Shown here: positions 52,782-63,655 of the stretch, in pieces
Layout of the letters: each line of letters starts with the position of its first letter
How positions within the stretch are numbered: the first letter of the stretch is position 1
NCBI RefSeq assembly: GCF_046630445.1
Contig: NC_092335.1
Span: 542,305,001 to 542,369,000, forward strand
DNA: 64,000 nt
Origin: Rutidosis leptorrhynchoides
Lineage: Eukaryota > Streptophyta > Magnoliopsida > Asterales > Asteraceae
Reading direction: 5' to 3'
The notes under the pieces: model-generated
The model's database searches: none
Told to the model about the DNA's origin: nothing
What the model saw: only the letters and a program-made list of their open reading frames with translations
Position numbers and translations under genes: made by a program

Positions 52782-53615
52782 GGGCCGTTTGTTGTAGTTG
52801 CGATTGATGTTGCGATTGTTGGGATAATTGTTGCGATTATTGTTGTAATTGTTGTTTTTGTTGTATTGGTGATTCTTATCACCGTTTTCCTCCCACTTTC
52901 TTTTGACTTGCTTCACATTGGCCTCTTCAGTAGTCTGTTCTTTAATTCTTTCTTTAATCTGGTTCACTAGTTTGTGAGCCATTCTACATGCCTGTTGTAT
53001 GGAGGTGGGCTCGTGTGAACTTATATCTTCTTGGATTCTTTCCGGTAATCCTTTCACAAACGCGTCGATCTTCTCTTCCTCATCTTCGAATGCTCCCGGA
53101 CACAATAGGCACAATTCTGTGAATCGTCTTTCGTACGTGGTAATATCAAATCCTTGGCTTCGTAACTCTCTAAGTTCTGTCTTGAGCTTATTGACCTCGG
53201 TTCTGGGACGGTACTTCTCGTTCATCAAGTGCTTGAATGCTGACCACGGTAGTGCGTACGCATCGTCTTGTCCCACTTGCTCTAGATAGGTATTCCACCA
53301 TGTTAACGCAGAACCTGTGAAGGTATGCGTAGCGTACTTTACTTTGTCCTCTTCAGTACACTTACTTATGGCAAACACCGATTCGACCTTCTCGGTCCAC
53401 CGTTTCAATCCGATCGGTCCTTCGGTTCCATCAAATTCCAAAGGTTTGCAGGCAGTGAATTCTTTGTAGGTGCATCCTACACGATTTTCTGTACTGCTAG
53501 ATCCAAGGTTATTGTTGGTATGTAGCGCAGCATGTACTGCGGCTATGTTTGAAGCTAGAAAAGTACGGAATTCCTCTTCATTCATATTCACGGTGTGTCG
53601 AGTAGTCGGTGCCAT
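49021..53615 (-). pseudogene. E3 gag-pol polyprotein, three lesions
   Basis: Begins at ATG 53615 ([11 protein letters not shown]). gag core ([17 protein letters not shown]), an Asn-rich stretch from AAC/CAA repeats (about 52670-52880) with a run of over ten Asn, knuckles ([28 protein letters not shown]), protease with DSG ([11 protein letters not shown]), RT ([27 protein letters not shown]), RNase H, integrase (DFITKLP, DRDGRF), GPFKII block and chromodomain-like tail. Lesions: TAG at 49797-49799 replacing the Gln after HPQTDG, a frameshift between about 49550 and 49460, and TGA at 49126-49128 replacing the Trp of the tail. Catalytic residues upstream of the first lesion look sound, but the integrase C-terminus is cut off. 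Confidence 0.93.
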
Positions 53616-53956
53616 TTCCTTCAAAATAGTCAAATGGAACAAGTTAATCATACAGAATATTAAGAGTAGTTAATAGTATTTCGTAGCATAATATGAACTC
53701 ATTTATAAAAATTTTTTCTTTATATTAGCGTTTTATAAGTTTAAATTCGGGTAGTACCTACCCGTTAAGTTCATACTTAGTAGCTAATATACAATTCAAC
53801 TACTACAATTCTATATGAAAAACTGATTATAATAATATTTCGCGTTCAAACTTTTACACAATATTTTACAAACTTACAATACCGCTTATTTTACATATAG
53901 CATGAAATATAGCACACAATAAATTTGATACAAGATGGTTGTGAAGATAATTCTAG

Positions 53957-54640
53957 CTAGTACACAAGTCGTTCAGCAAAGGCAATAAAGACACGTAATT
54001 CATACGTCCAGAAACAAGTCATGCATTCTGGTTTTACTAGGATTACTTCCCATCCTTGGTCTTGTGGAACATAACCGTTATGGCCGTTGATAAGACAGCG
54101 TGTTGTAACGTCGTCAAAGGGACGAGGGTTACGTAATGTCCAACAGTCCCGTAACAATCTAAAAACCTCATTTCTTACCCCAATTACCGACTCCGTCACT
54201 TGTGGGAACGTTTTGTTTAATAGTTGTAGGCCGATGTTCTTGTTCTCACTTTGGTGAGAAGCGAACATTACTAATCCGTAAGCATAACATGCTTCTTTAT
54301 GTTGCATGTTAGCCGCTTTTTCTAAATCACGAAGTCCAATATTCGGATATATTGAGTCAAAATAATTTCTTAACCCATTGCGTAAAATAGCATTTGGGTT
54401 CCCCGCAATATATGCGTCAAAGTAAACACATCGTAATTTATGGATTTCCCAATGTGATATCCCCCATCTTTCGAACGAAAGCCTTTTATAAACCAAGGCA
54501 TTCTTGGAACGTTCTTCGAATGTCTTACAAACTGATCTCGCCTTAAATAGTTGTGCCGAAGAATTCTGACCGACTCTAGACAAGATTTCATCAATCATGT
54601 CTCCGGGTAGGTCTCTTAAAATATTGGGTTGTCTATCCAT
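53957..54640 (-). CDS. F-box-like protein inside E3 (candidate captured host gene)
   Basis: 227 codons, intact, between the acidic ORF and gag. Residues 8-50 fit an F-box (LRDLPGDMIDEILSRVGQ, then LFKARSVCKTFEE), the part that binds SKP1 in SCF ubiquitin ligases. Residues 79-127 (AGNPNAILRNGLRNYF, LEKAANMQHKEACYAYG) fit a SEL1-like helical repeat, as in the plant F-box group I associate with At1g67623. C-terminal Cys166, Cys182, Cys206 and Cys209 may form a metal-binding cluster. It ends in an aromatic-rich block near WTYELRVF. No such gene belongs to the standard gypsy plan. Known: F-box proteins select ubiquitination substrates. Inferred: this is a host-derived F-box gene now carried by the element. 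Target unknown. Nonsense mutations accumulated in gag-pol, while this frame stayed open. Confidence 0.75.
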   Translation of the reverse strand: MDRQPNILRDLPGDMIDEILSRVGQNSSAQLFKARSVCKTFEERSKNALVYKRLSFERWGISHWEIHKLRCVYFDAYIAGNPNAILRNGLRNYFDSIYPNIGLRDLEKAANMQHKEACYAYGLVMFASHQSENKNIGLQLLNKTFPQVTESVIGVRNEVFRLLRDCWTLRNPRPFDDVTTRCLINGHNGYVPQDQGWEVILVKPECMTCFWTYELRVFIAFAERLVY

Positions 54641-54777
54641 TTTGTGTTTTTATACTGTAAAATAGACAAGAGTTAGATTCATAAAAAAAATACTTATTAA
54701 TACAAGCAATTTTTACATATATCATAAAGCATAAGCACACTATATTACTTATATTACACCACACGAATACAACTATC

Positions 54778-55395
54778 TTATTCCGACTCGCTTGTTTCTT
54801 CTTCTTCTTCGGTTTTGGTTCGTTTTGCCAAGTTTCTAGGGATATATGATGTTCCCCTAATACGAGCCGTCGTTATCCACATTGGTTTAGAAAAACCTGG
54901 TGGTTTAGAGGTTCCCGGGTCATTGTTACAACTTAAGGACTTCGGGGGTTGACGATACATATAAAGTTCATCGGGGTTGGAATTAGATTTCTCTATTTTT
55001 ATGCCCTTTCCCTTATTATTTTCTTTTGCCTTTTTAAATTCAGTTGGGGTAATTTCTATAACATCATCGGAATTCTCGTCAGAATCCGATTCATCGGAGA
55101 ATTGGTAATCCTCCCAATATTTTGTTTCCTTAGCGAAAACACCATTGACCATAATTAACCTTGGTCGGTTGGTTGAGGATTTTCTTTTACTTAACCGTTT
55201 TATTATTTCCCCCACCGGTTCTATTTCTTCATCCGGTTCCGATTCTTCTTCCGGTTCCGATTCTTCTTCTGGTTCCGACTCGTCTTCCGGTTCCTCTTCG
55301 GGAACTTGTGAATCAGTCCACGAATCATTCCAATTTACATTTGACTCTTCATTATTATTAGGTGAGTCAATGGGACTTGTTCTAGAGGTAGACAT
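54778..55395 (-). CDS. E3 pre-gag acidic ORF, unknown function
   Basis: 205 codons, first ORF after the PBS. A Ser/Asn N-terminus is followed by a repeated acidic block (EPEEES units, residues about 33-60). Then come a basic patch (KRLSKRKSS), a second acidic run (SDESDSDENSDDV) and a Lys-rich segment (KKAKENNKGKG). The C-terminus is TARIRG...RNLAKRTKTEEEEETSESE. That end resembles the C-terminus of the E2 pre-gag ORF (TARM...LAERTK.EE). Mostly disordered by composition. No domain recognised; a charged nucleic-acid or histone-binding role would fit the composition but is speculation. Confidence 0.62.
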   Translation of the reverse strand: MSTSRTSPIDSPNNNEESNVNWNDSWTDSQVPEEEPEDESEPEEESEPEEESEPDEEIEPVGEIIKRLSKRKSSTNRPRLIMVNGVFAKETKYWEDYQFSDESDSDENSDDVIEITPTEFKKAKENNKGKGIKIEKSNSNPDELYMYRQPPKSLSCNNDPGTSKPPGFSKPMWITTARIRGTSYIPRNLAKRTKTEEEEETSESE

Positions 55396-55589
55396 CTATC
55401 ACATAATATCAAACGCGTTAAGAGATTAATATATCACATAATATTCACATGTTAAAAATATATAGTTTCCAACAAAATTTGTTAAGCAATCATTTTTCAA
55501 GTAAACACGGTCGAAGTCCAGACTCACTAATGCATCCTAACAAACTAGATAAGACACACTAATGCAAAATTCTGGTTCTCTAAGACCAA

Positions 55590-55601
55590 CGCTCGGATAC
55601 C
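55590..55601 (-). other. E3 primer-binding site (tRNA-iMet type, one mismatch)
   Basis: The minus strand reads TGGTATCCGAGC; the standard form has A where this has the second C. Two bases inside the LTR. Confidence 0.85.
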
Positions 55602-55603
55602 AA

Positions 55604-58600
55604 CTGAAATGTCCCGTTCTTATTGATTAAAAACGTTCCATATTAATTGATTTCGTTGCGAGGTTTTGACCTCTATATGAGACGTTTTTCAAAGACTGCA
55701 TTCATTTTTAAAACAAACCATAACCTTTATTTTATAAATGAAGGTTTAAAAAGCTTTACGTAGATTATCAAATAATGATAATCTAAAATATCCTGTTTAC
55801 ACACGACCATTACATAATGGTTTACAATACAAATATGTTACATCGAAATCAGTTTCTTGAATGCAGTTTTTACACAATATCATACAAACATGGACTCCAA
55901 ATATTGTCCTTATTTTAGTATGCAACAGCGGAAGCTCTTAATATTCACCTGAGAATAAACATGCTTTAAACGTCAACAAAAATGTTGGTGAGTTATAGGT
56001 TTAACCTATATATATCAAATCGTAACAATAGACCACAAGATTTCATATTTCAATACACATCCCATACATAGAGATAAAAATCATTCATATGGTGAACACC
56101 TGGTAACCGACATTAACAAGATGCATATATAAGAATATCCCCATCATTCCGGGACACCCTTCGGATATGATATAAATTTCGAAGTACTAAAGCATCTGGT
56201 ACTTTGGATGGGGTTTGTTAGACGCAATAGATCTATCTTTAGGATTCGCGTCAATTAGGGTGTCTGTACCCTAATTCTTAGATTACCAGACTTAATAAAA
56301 AGGGGCATATTCGATTTCGATAATTCAACCATAGAATGTAGTTTCACGTACTTGTGTCTATTTTGTAAATCATTTATAAAACCTGCATGTATTCTCATCC
56401 CAAAAATATTAGATTTTAAAAGTGGGACTATAACTCACTTTCACAGATTTTTACTTCGTCGGGAAGTAAGACTTGGCCACTAGTTGATTCACGAACCTAT
56501 AACAATATATACATATATATCAAAGTATGTTCAAAATATATTTACAACACTTTTAATATATTTTGATGTTTTAAGTTTATTAAATCAGCTGTCCTCGTTA
56601 GTAACCTACAACTAGTTGTCCACAGTTAGATATACAGAAATAAATCGATAAATATTATCTTGAATCAATCCACGACCCAGTGTATACGTATCTCAGTATT
56701 GATCACAACTCAAACTATACATATTTTGGAATCAACCTCAACCCTGTATAGCTAACTCCAACATTCACATATAGAGTGTCTATGGTTGTTCCGAAATATA
56801 TATAGATGTGTCGACATGATAGGTCGAGACATTGTATACGTGTCTATGGTATCTCAAGATTACATAATATACAATACAAGTTGATTAAGTTATGGTTGGA
56901 ATAGATTTGTTACCAATTTTCATGTAGCTAAAATGAGAAAAATTATCCAATCTTGTTTTACCCATAACTTCTTCATTTTAAATCCGTTTTGAGTGAATCA
57001 AATTGCTATGGTTTCATATTGAACTCTATTTTATGAATCTAAACAGAAAAAGTATAGGTTTATATTCGGAAAAATAAGTTACAAGTCATTTTTGTAAAGG
57101 TAGTCATTTCAGTCGAAAGAACGACGTCTAGATGACCATTTTAGAAAACATACTTCCACTTTGAGTTTAACCATAATTTTTGGATATAGTTTCATGTTCA
57201 TAATAAAAATCATTTTCTCAGAATAACAACTTTTAAATCAAAGTTTATCATAGTTTTTAATTAACTAACCCAAAACAGCCCGCGGTGTTACTACGACGGC
57301 GTAAATCCGGTTTTACGGTGTTTTTCGTGTTTCCAGATTTTAAATCATTAAGTTAGCATATCATATAGATATAGAACATGTGTGTAGTTAATTTTAAAAG
57401 TCAAGTTAGAAGGATTAACTTTTGTTTGCGAACAAATTTAGAATTAACTAAACTATGTTCTAGTGATTACGAGTTTAAACCTTCGAATAAGATAGTTTTA
57501 TATATATGAATCGAATGATGTTATGAACATCATTACTACCTAAAGTTTAGTAGGTAAACCTACTGGAAGTGACAAGAAATGATCTAGCTTCAAAGGATCT
57601 TGGATGGCTTGAAAGTTCTTGAAGTAGGATCATGACACAAAAACAAGTTCAAGTAAGATTTTTACTCGAATTAAGATAGTTTATAGTTATAGAAATTGAA
57701 TCAAAGTTTGAATATGAATATTACCTTGAATAAGAAAGATAACCTACTGTATATAACAAAGGTTTCTTGATCTTAGATGATTACTTGGAATGGATTAGAA
57801 AGCTTGGAAGTAAATTAGTAAACTTGAAGGGATTTTTGAAGTGTTCTTGAAGTGTTCTTCCTATGATGATTATAGCTTGATTCTTGAAGTGATTTTTGAT
57901 GAAGATGATGATTAACTACTGGAAAAATACGTTCATAATAGTGTGTGTGTGTTGAGAGAGAATTAGAAAGAGAATTGGAAGTGAAATGGAGTGAATGATG
58001 AGTGGTAATTGGTGAGTGGTGAGTGGGGTTAAAAGGAGTTCTAGTTAGTTGACTAGCTCATGGTAGAAGTTAAAATTGATTAGTCATACATGACATAATC
58101 AAGAGTGGAATCCCATGCTAGTTCCTATTGGTATATACCCATAGTAAGTACGTTTTGAAGCTGTGTATAATACGGGTAAAAATACGACTAGAATTCTTGA
58201 TGAAAGAAAAGAATGGGAAAGTAACTGTAACCATTTTCGTTAAGTATGAGTGTTTTGATATATGTCTTGAAGTCTTCCAAAAATATTTTAATACATCTAA
58301 ATACACTACATGTATATACATTTTAACTGAGTCGTTAAGTCATCGTTAGTCGTTACATGTAAGTGTTGTTTTGAAACCTTTAAGTTAACGATCTCAATTA
58401 ATGTTGTTAACCCATTGTTTATTATATCTAATGAGATGTTAAATTATTATATTATCATGATATTATGATATATTAATATATCTTAATATGATATATATAC
58501 ATTTAAATGTCGTTACAACGATAATCGTTACATATATGTCTCGTTTCGAAATCCTTAAGTTAGTAGTCTTGTTTATATGTATATAACTCATTGTTAATAT

Positions 58601-58855
58601 ACTTATGGAGATACTTACTTATCATAATCTCATGTTAACCATATGTATATCCATATATATATCGTCATGTCGTTTTTACAAGTTTTAACGTTCGTGAATC
58701 GCCGGTCAACTTGGGTGGTCAATTGTCTATATGAAACATATTTCAATTAATCAAGTCTTAACAAGTTTGATTGCTTAACATGTTGGAAACATTTAATCAT
58801 CTAAATATCAATCTCAATTAATATATATAAACATGAAAAAGTTCGGGTCACTACA
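55604..58855 (-). repeat. E3 5' LTR
   Basis: 3252 bp, starts TGAAATGTCCC on the plus strand, ends GGGTCACTACA before the TSD. Confidence 0.93.
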
Positions 58856-58860
58856 GTATG

Positions 58861-59212
58861 GCTTCGAAGAGAAAGATGCAAGGATTCCGAATATGTAATT
58901 TGTTTGGATTGGTGCTTGCTCGATTTGATTTAGATGATGAATCTTTGAATTGGTGTTTGAGAGAATTTAGTGAAAGTATTAAAGAAAAAGGAAAATGAAA
59001 TGAAAAATGAAAAGAGGTGGTGGGTGTTGACTAGTCCATTTAGTCACACCTTTGATCAATTGGCGAAACTAGTCCCTCGAGTTCGGTTGCGGGTGCGTGA
59101 ATTTCCTAAACAAGATAATTTAGAAACGCGTATTAACGGAAGGTGTTATAATTATATAACAGACTTTAGAATAAATAAACGGTAAGTAAACGGAAAAAGG
59201 CGGGATGTTACA
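58861..59212 (-). repeat. E4 3' LTR, U3-side piece
   Basis: Rest of the E4 LTR after E3. Next to it, 59213-59240 reads on the minus strand as a purine-rich AAGGAGTAGGTAA PPT. Confidence 0.82.
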
Positions 59213-61000
59213 TTACCTACTCCTTAAAAGAAATTTCGTCCCGAAATTTAAGTATTCGTAGTAGTCGTTGTTTCTTCCTCGGGATCTTGCGTTTTCGAAT
59301 TCACGAATAGATGAGGATACTTCCTTTTGCATTTGATCTTGTCTTTTCCAAGTAAACTCGGGTCCCCTTTTGGCGTTCCAACGGACCTTGACAATTGGAA
59401 TTCGGCTTTGTTTTAACGTTTTGACGGAGGTGTCCACAATTTCAACCGGTTCCTCCACGAAATGAAGTTTGTCATCAATGGTAAGCTCCTCGAGAGGGAT
59501 GACGATATCGGGTTCGACAAGACACTTTTTCAAGTTGGATACATGGAAAGTAGGATGAACGGAGCTCAATTGAGGCGGAAGATCTAAACGATAAGCAACG
59601 GTTCCAACACGCTCCAAGATTTCGAAAGGACCAATATACCGCGGATTTAGCTTCCCGCGTTTCCCGAAACAGATTACACCTTTCCAAGGCGCGACTTTTA
59701 ACATTACGCGGTCACCGACTTGAAATTCGAGGTCGTTGCGTCTTTTGTCGGTATAGCTCTTTTGACGACTACGGGCCATCCTAAGCCTATCTCGGATTTG
59801 AACGATCTTTTCGGTTGTTTCATGAATGAGTTCGGGTCCGGTGATTTGTGTGTCGCCTACTTCGGCCCAACAAAGAGATGAACGACATTTTCGGCCATAT
59901 AAAGCTTCGAATGGTGCGGCGTTAATACTCGCGTGATAACTATTGTTGTAGGAGAATTCGGCGAGAGGCAAGTGCATATCCTAAGCTTATCCAAAGTCGA
60001 TAACACAAGCTCGTAGCATGTCTTCCAAAGTTTGAATTGTGCGTTCGCTTTGTCCGTCAGTTTGTGGATGATATGCGGTGCTCATGTCTAAACGCGTTCC
60101 CAACGCTTCTTGTAAAGTACGCCAAAATCTAGAAACAAAACGGCCATCTCGGTCGGAAATAATCGATAAGGGCACACCGTGACGGGCTATGATCTTCTTA
60201 ATGTAAAGTTGTGCAAGTTTTTCCATGTTGTCGGTTTCCTTCATAGCTAGGAAGTGTGCGGATTTGGTGAGTCGGTCAACAATGACCCAAATAGTATCGT
60301 AACCGCCCACTGTCTTTGGTAGTTTGGTGATAAAATTCATCGTTATCCTTTCCCACTTCCATTGCGGGATTTCGGGTTGTTGAAGTAGTTCGGACGGTCT
60401 TTGATGTTCGGCTTTGACTTTGGAGCAAGTTAGGCATTTTCCAATATAAGTAGCGACGTCCCTTTTAATGTTCGGCCACCAATATTGTTCTTTGAGGTTG
60501 TGGTACATCTTATTGGCACCGGGGTAAATCGAATAACTTGACTTATGGGCCTCGTCTAAAATAAGGCTTCGCAAGTCTCCATAACTAGGTACCCAAATTC
60601 TTCTGGCGAAATATCGGAGTCCGGTTTCTTTAACTTCGAATCGAGAGGTGAGGACGTTCAAGTGTTCGAGAGAGGTGTTTTCATCCTTGAGAGCCTCGTC
60701 TTGGGCTACACGAATTTGACTATTGAGATTGGTGTGAATGGTGATGTTTAAAGCTCGGACACGGAGAGACACCGTCCTTTCTTTTCGACTTAAGGCATCG
60801 GCTACTACATTTGCCTTTCCCGGATGGTAACGAAGCTCACAATCGTAATCGTTCAAAGTTTCAATCCACCGTCGTTGTCTCATGTTTAGGTGCTTTTGAT
60901 CGAAGATGTGTTGAAGAATTTTGTGATCGGTGAAGATAGTACTCTTGGTTCCATAAAGATAGTGTCTCCACATTTTAAGTGCGAAGATAACGGCGCCGTC
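59213..61000 (-). pseudogene. E4 pol remnant: RNase H C-part, integrase, chromodomain-like tail
   Basis: Reads from the junction near 61000 ([16 protein letters not shown]) through the RNase H end ([16 protein letters not shown]), integrase zinc region ([19 protein letters not shown]) and core ([27 protein letters not shown]). It ends with the [16 protein letters not shown] block and the tail [15 protein letters not shown]. Two in-frame stops fall near 59987-59980, in the phrase that reads IDFG..WD in E2 and E3; the downstream part stays in the same frame to 59213. Everything upstream of the middle of RNase H is missing. It cannot act alone. Confidence 0.85.
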
Positions 61001-61026
61001 AATGACGATTTTGTCGGGTCGCTACA
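60990..61026 (+). repeat. Inverted U5 terminus of E4
   Basis: Its reverse complement matches the left end at 43785 for 36 of 37 bases (first 29 identical), then runs into pol. The last shared word GCGCCGT also occurs in the pol sequence at the junction. Confidence 0.9.
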
Positions 61027-61072
61027 ATTTCAAATCCTGAAAATTGAAATCCTTGAACCAAACGCCCCCTAA

Positions 61073-61440
61073 CTTGTGATTTTGATTCAATGATCGGGGG
61101 GATTCAAAGAAGTTACCTTCGTGCCAGAATTTTTACTTTTAGTTTTTAGTCTGTATATTCTTTGGTCTATAAATTCTAAATAAATAGGTGTTCGTGGTCA
61201 CGGGTCATGTTAGGGGGTCATGGGTTGGGTTAGGGGGTTGTGAACTGCTAAAGAAATTAATGGGTTCGTTACCTTTAAAAGGTAAAGGTATTAAGATAAA
61301 GCGGTTATCGGGTAAATTTTTAAGCGGTTTTGGTTTCGTTTATATGTTTATAGTTTTTGGGTTAGATTTGGTATTTGTTTTGGGTGTGGTTCTTTGATTG
61401 TATCCCTTGTGCGTTTTAATGTTACGATTGTTAAAAGCTT
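61073..61440. other. Unassigned sequence right of the MITE
   Basis: No domain in any frame. The short ORF at 61188-61397 is low-complexity and not supported. Confidence 0.5.
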
Positions 61441-61755
61441 AGACTTAGTTAGCTTAGGGTAGTGGTTGGGGCTAGTGTCCTGGTTTCAATCCCAGCCCCA
61501 CGTTCCTTTTAAGTATGTGTTATGCGATTTCTCTCTCACATATTGACCGTAAGATCGGTCGGTGTGGGGCTGTTAGAGGGTCGGTTTTACCCTTTAGTTA
61601 GCTTAGTCTTTTGCCTCTTTGTTTAGTTTTAGGGAACATTTTTTGCTTCTGAGTCTTGGTTTGCATCCTGATTGAGTGTATTTTGTTTGTCTTATTCATC
61701 GCTCGATGAAAAGACTTAATTATATGTTATCTTTATTTTAGTAAAAAAAAAAAAA
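61441..61755 (+). mobile_element. Candidate tRNA-derived SINE
   Basis: TAGCTTAGGG (61450-61459) fits an RNA polymerase III box A. GGTTTCAATCCC (61482-61493) fits box B apart from two bases, about 32 bp further on. The sequence ends in a run of A at about 61742-61755. The boundaries and TSD were not found. Confidence 0.45.
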
Positions 61756-61759
61756 ACAA

Positions 61760-62520
61760 GAAAGAACGAAAAAGAACATTTCAACAGTTAAGGGGTCGTG
61801 ACCAATTAAAAGAAGTAATTTAGCCATGTCTTGTCCGTGTATGTGTTCTAGGTTTTTGTTTGGTTAGGGTTTTGGTTGTTTGGTTTCTGGTTATCTTTTT
61901 ACTTCTTGCACAATTGTTTTAGTAGCGGTAGTTGGTTTTTAGGAAGCTGTTGCGTTTCTTTTGCTGGTTTAGTTTAGGTGGTTTATCTTCGTTATTTTAT
62001 TTGGTATTTTTGGTATTTTCATTATTTTTTTTTGGAAAAATAAAAATAAAATTAAAAATTAAAATAGATTTGAAGATCTAGTTATGTTACAATTGTATTA
62101 GATCCTCAAGCATTTGATTAAAGAAATTCAAACTTCTTCCACCAAATGATCTAGACCTTAAAACAACCAACATATTTGATCAATTGTACTCGTGTACACA
62201 AAACAAATTGATAACTACCAACTTGAACCGAACTAAGAAAACTTACAAAACATCTAATGCATGATACACAACAAATCGAGATATGCATGCTCTGCCTTCA
62301 TCAAAGCCAATGTACTTGTAACGAGTCCCAAAATTGATTGAAGAACCAGGAGAAAACCATAATGATTTCACCATTGTAATACTATGCCTGGCAAACGAGC
62401 CAGGTTCGGTCGAGACCCAAACGGGTTCGGGTCAAAACGGGTCATGGGTCGAACGAGTCTCATTTTTCAAATAGGTCGGGTCCTAACGGGCTGGGTCAGT
62501 TGGGACCCATTTTTACAACA
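61760..62520. other. Unassigned sequence with a GGGTC-rich block
   Basis: AT-rich sequence with T-runs at about 62025-62033, where a minus-strand LINE tail could end. A block at 62400-62510 has repeated CGGGTC/ACGGGT words. No gene recognised. Confidence 0.4.
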
Positions 62521-62539
62521 TATAGATATATTTTACAAC

Positions 62540-63060
62540 ATCTATATCACGAGACGCATATTGCCAATTGTCGAACCATGTAATTCAATCGTTCCAACCT
62601 GTAAATCTAGGAATATCAACATCTCTCCATAGGATAACACGATTCCACACTTCAAGTGCAAGATCACAAGAGAATAAAACATGATCCATATATTCGACGC
62701 TAAACCCACATAAGGGACAACCAATATATTCAATTTCCGAACCTCGATGTGTTGCTTGGCTTGAATTGTATGGGGGTGGGATCCAACTAGGGGTACTGCC
62801 AATCCAGTTTCGGTTCTCACTCCAAGCAGTGAGTTTTCAATATTTGATGATATTGCCAACATCAATGCGATTTGAGAAAGTCACTGAGGGGTTTTCCAAC
62901 CTTCGGTGGTACTAGCAACATCAATGTCGGTGTCGCCGTTAAAAAAAAAGAAAGAAAGAAAACGAGTAGGAAGACGATCTAAGGCCACCCTCCACAAAAA
63001 AACGACGTTCTTTCTCGGCAATGTCTTGATCCACCTTGTAGCCGTAGGCAACGAGGGAAG
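62540..63060 (-). pseudogene. LINE (L1-type) reverse transcriptase zinc-binding domain remnant
   Basis: The minus strand carries phrases of the zf-RVT domain at the end of plant L1 ORF2 in more than one frame: WRVALDRLPTR (about 62985), then GCPLCGFSVEYMDHVLFSC and LALEVWNRVILWRDV (about 62730-62620), then ITWFDNWQY after a TGA. The C..C...H....C spacing is that of the zinc site. Frameshifts and stops make it dead. The upstream RT and endonuclease domains are not in the window. Confidence 0.72.
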
Positions 63061-63322
63061 AAATTGATTGTCCAGCTATATGAATCAGGAAGATCTAAAC
63101 AGAATAACTTGCCACTTCCAAAGATAAATTTTGAAATACCGATTCTAAACGACCTCTAGAAATATTTATTCCTTTTCTGAACACGCCGTCTAAAAATATA
63201 TAACCCATAGTTTGTTGCAGATTAATCATTTAGTGTCTTCGTATCCATTTATGACCCAAATGAGATGATGACTAAAAACACTGAAGAATCAAATTTACGC
63301 AATAATAGATGGCAGCGTTATT

Positions 63323-63461
63323 AATTCGCAGCATTATTGAACGCGCTTTGTAATTCGCAGTTTCTGTTAGGAATTTTGTATCAATTGTAACACTGCTAGA
63401 TCTCCGGATTTATTCCTCTTATATATAATATAATATGTATTTTTCGTAAAAAAATAAAAAA
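63323..63461 (+). mobile_element. 5'-truncated LINE tail with 19-bp target duplication
   Basis: A 139-bp insert ending in an A-rich tail (AAAAAAATAAAAAA). It is flanked by AATAGATGGCAGCGTTATT (63304-63322) and the same word with one change (63462-63480). The insert has the phrase TGTATCAATTGTAACACTG and an AT-rich end like plant L1 3' ends. Confidence 0.8.
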
Positions 63462-63655
63462 AATAGATGGCAGCATTATTTAATACCAGTGGGTGGACAG
63501 TATCATTACGATTTCAACACTCTTTAAATCGAATACCCATTGCATTAATATTGTTTGTTAAGACAAACCCACTTTCTAAACCTACTCATTTCCATTTCAA
63601 TTCCTAATGTTAATACTTGGTAACAACAGTAGGATAATATGCAATATATACAATA

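Larger units (their letters stand above)
45735..58855 (-). mobile_element. E3: chromovirus carrying an F-box-like ORF
   Basis: 13.1 kb, minus strand, TSD GTATG (45730-45734 and 58856-58860), TG..CA LTR ends. LTRs 45735-48985 and 55604-58855 are 3251 and 3252 bp, with about 22 differences by eye (about 0.7%). From the 5' side: LTR, PBS (one mismatch), acidic ORF (55395-54778), F-box-like ORF (54640-53957), gag-pol (53615-49021) with three lesions, PPT, LTR. Confidence 0.95.
43785..61026 (-). mobile_element. E4: aberrant, 5'-truncated chromovirus with U5 termini at both ends
   Basis: The left end (43785) is the U5 terminus of its 3' LTR, TGTAGCGACCC on the plus strand. The right end carries only about 37 bp of the same U5 terminus, inverted (60990-61026). 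A perfect 5-bp duplication ATTTC flanks the whole (43780-43784 and 61027-61031). The pol part begins inside RNase H; gag, protease, RT, PBS and 5' LTR are absent. E3 is nested in its LTR. Confidence 0.88.
43320..61069. mobile_element. PIF/Harbinger-type (Tourist-like) MITE, split by E4
   Basis: TIRs GGGGGCGTTTGGTTC and GAACCAAACGCCCCC are exact inverted copies, with 3-bp TAA duplications at 43317-43319 and 61070-61072. Without the nested elements it is about 505 bp (43320-43784 plus 61032-61069). Its interior repeats GGATTTGAAATCCC-like phrases and a minisatellite. Confidence 0.88.

Noticed and set aside
52719..52970. Val-rich and Thr-rich ORFs opposite or shifted from the E3 gag
   Set aside because: Frame shadows of the AAC/CAA trinucleotide repeat that encodes poly-Asn in gag.
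61188..61397. 69-codon ORF right of the MITE
   Set aside because: Low complexity, Gly/Leu/Phe-rich, no homology recognised, no promoter or supporting context.
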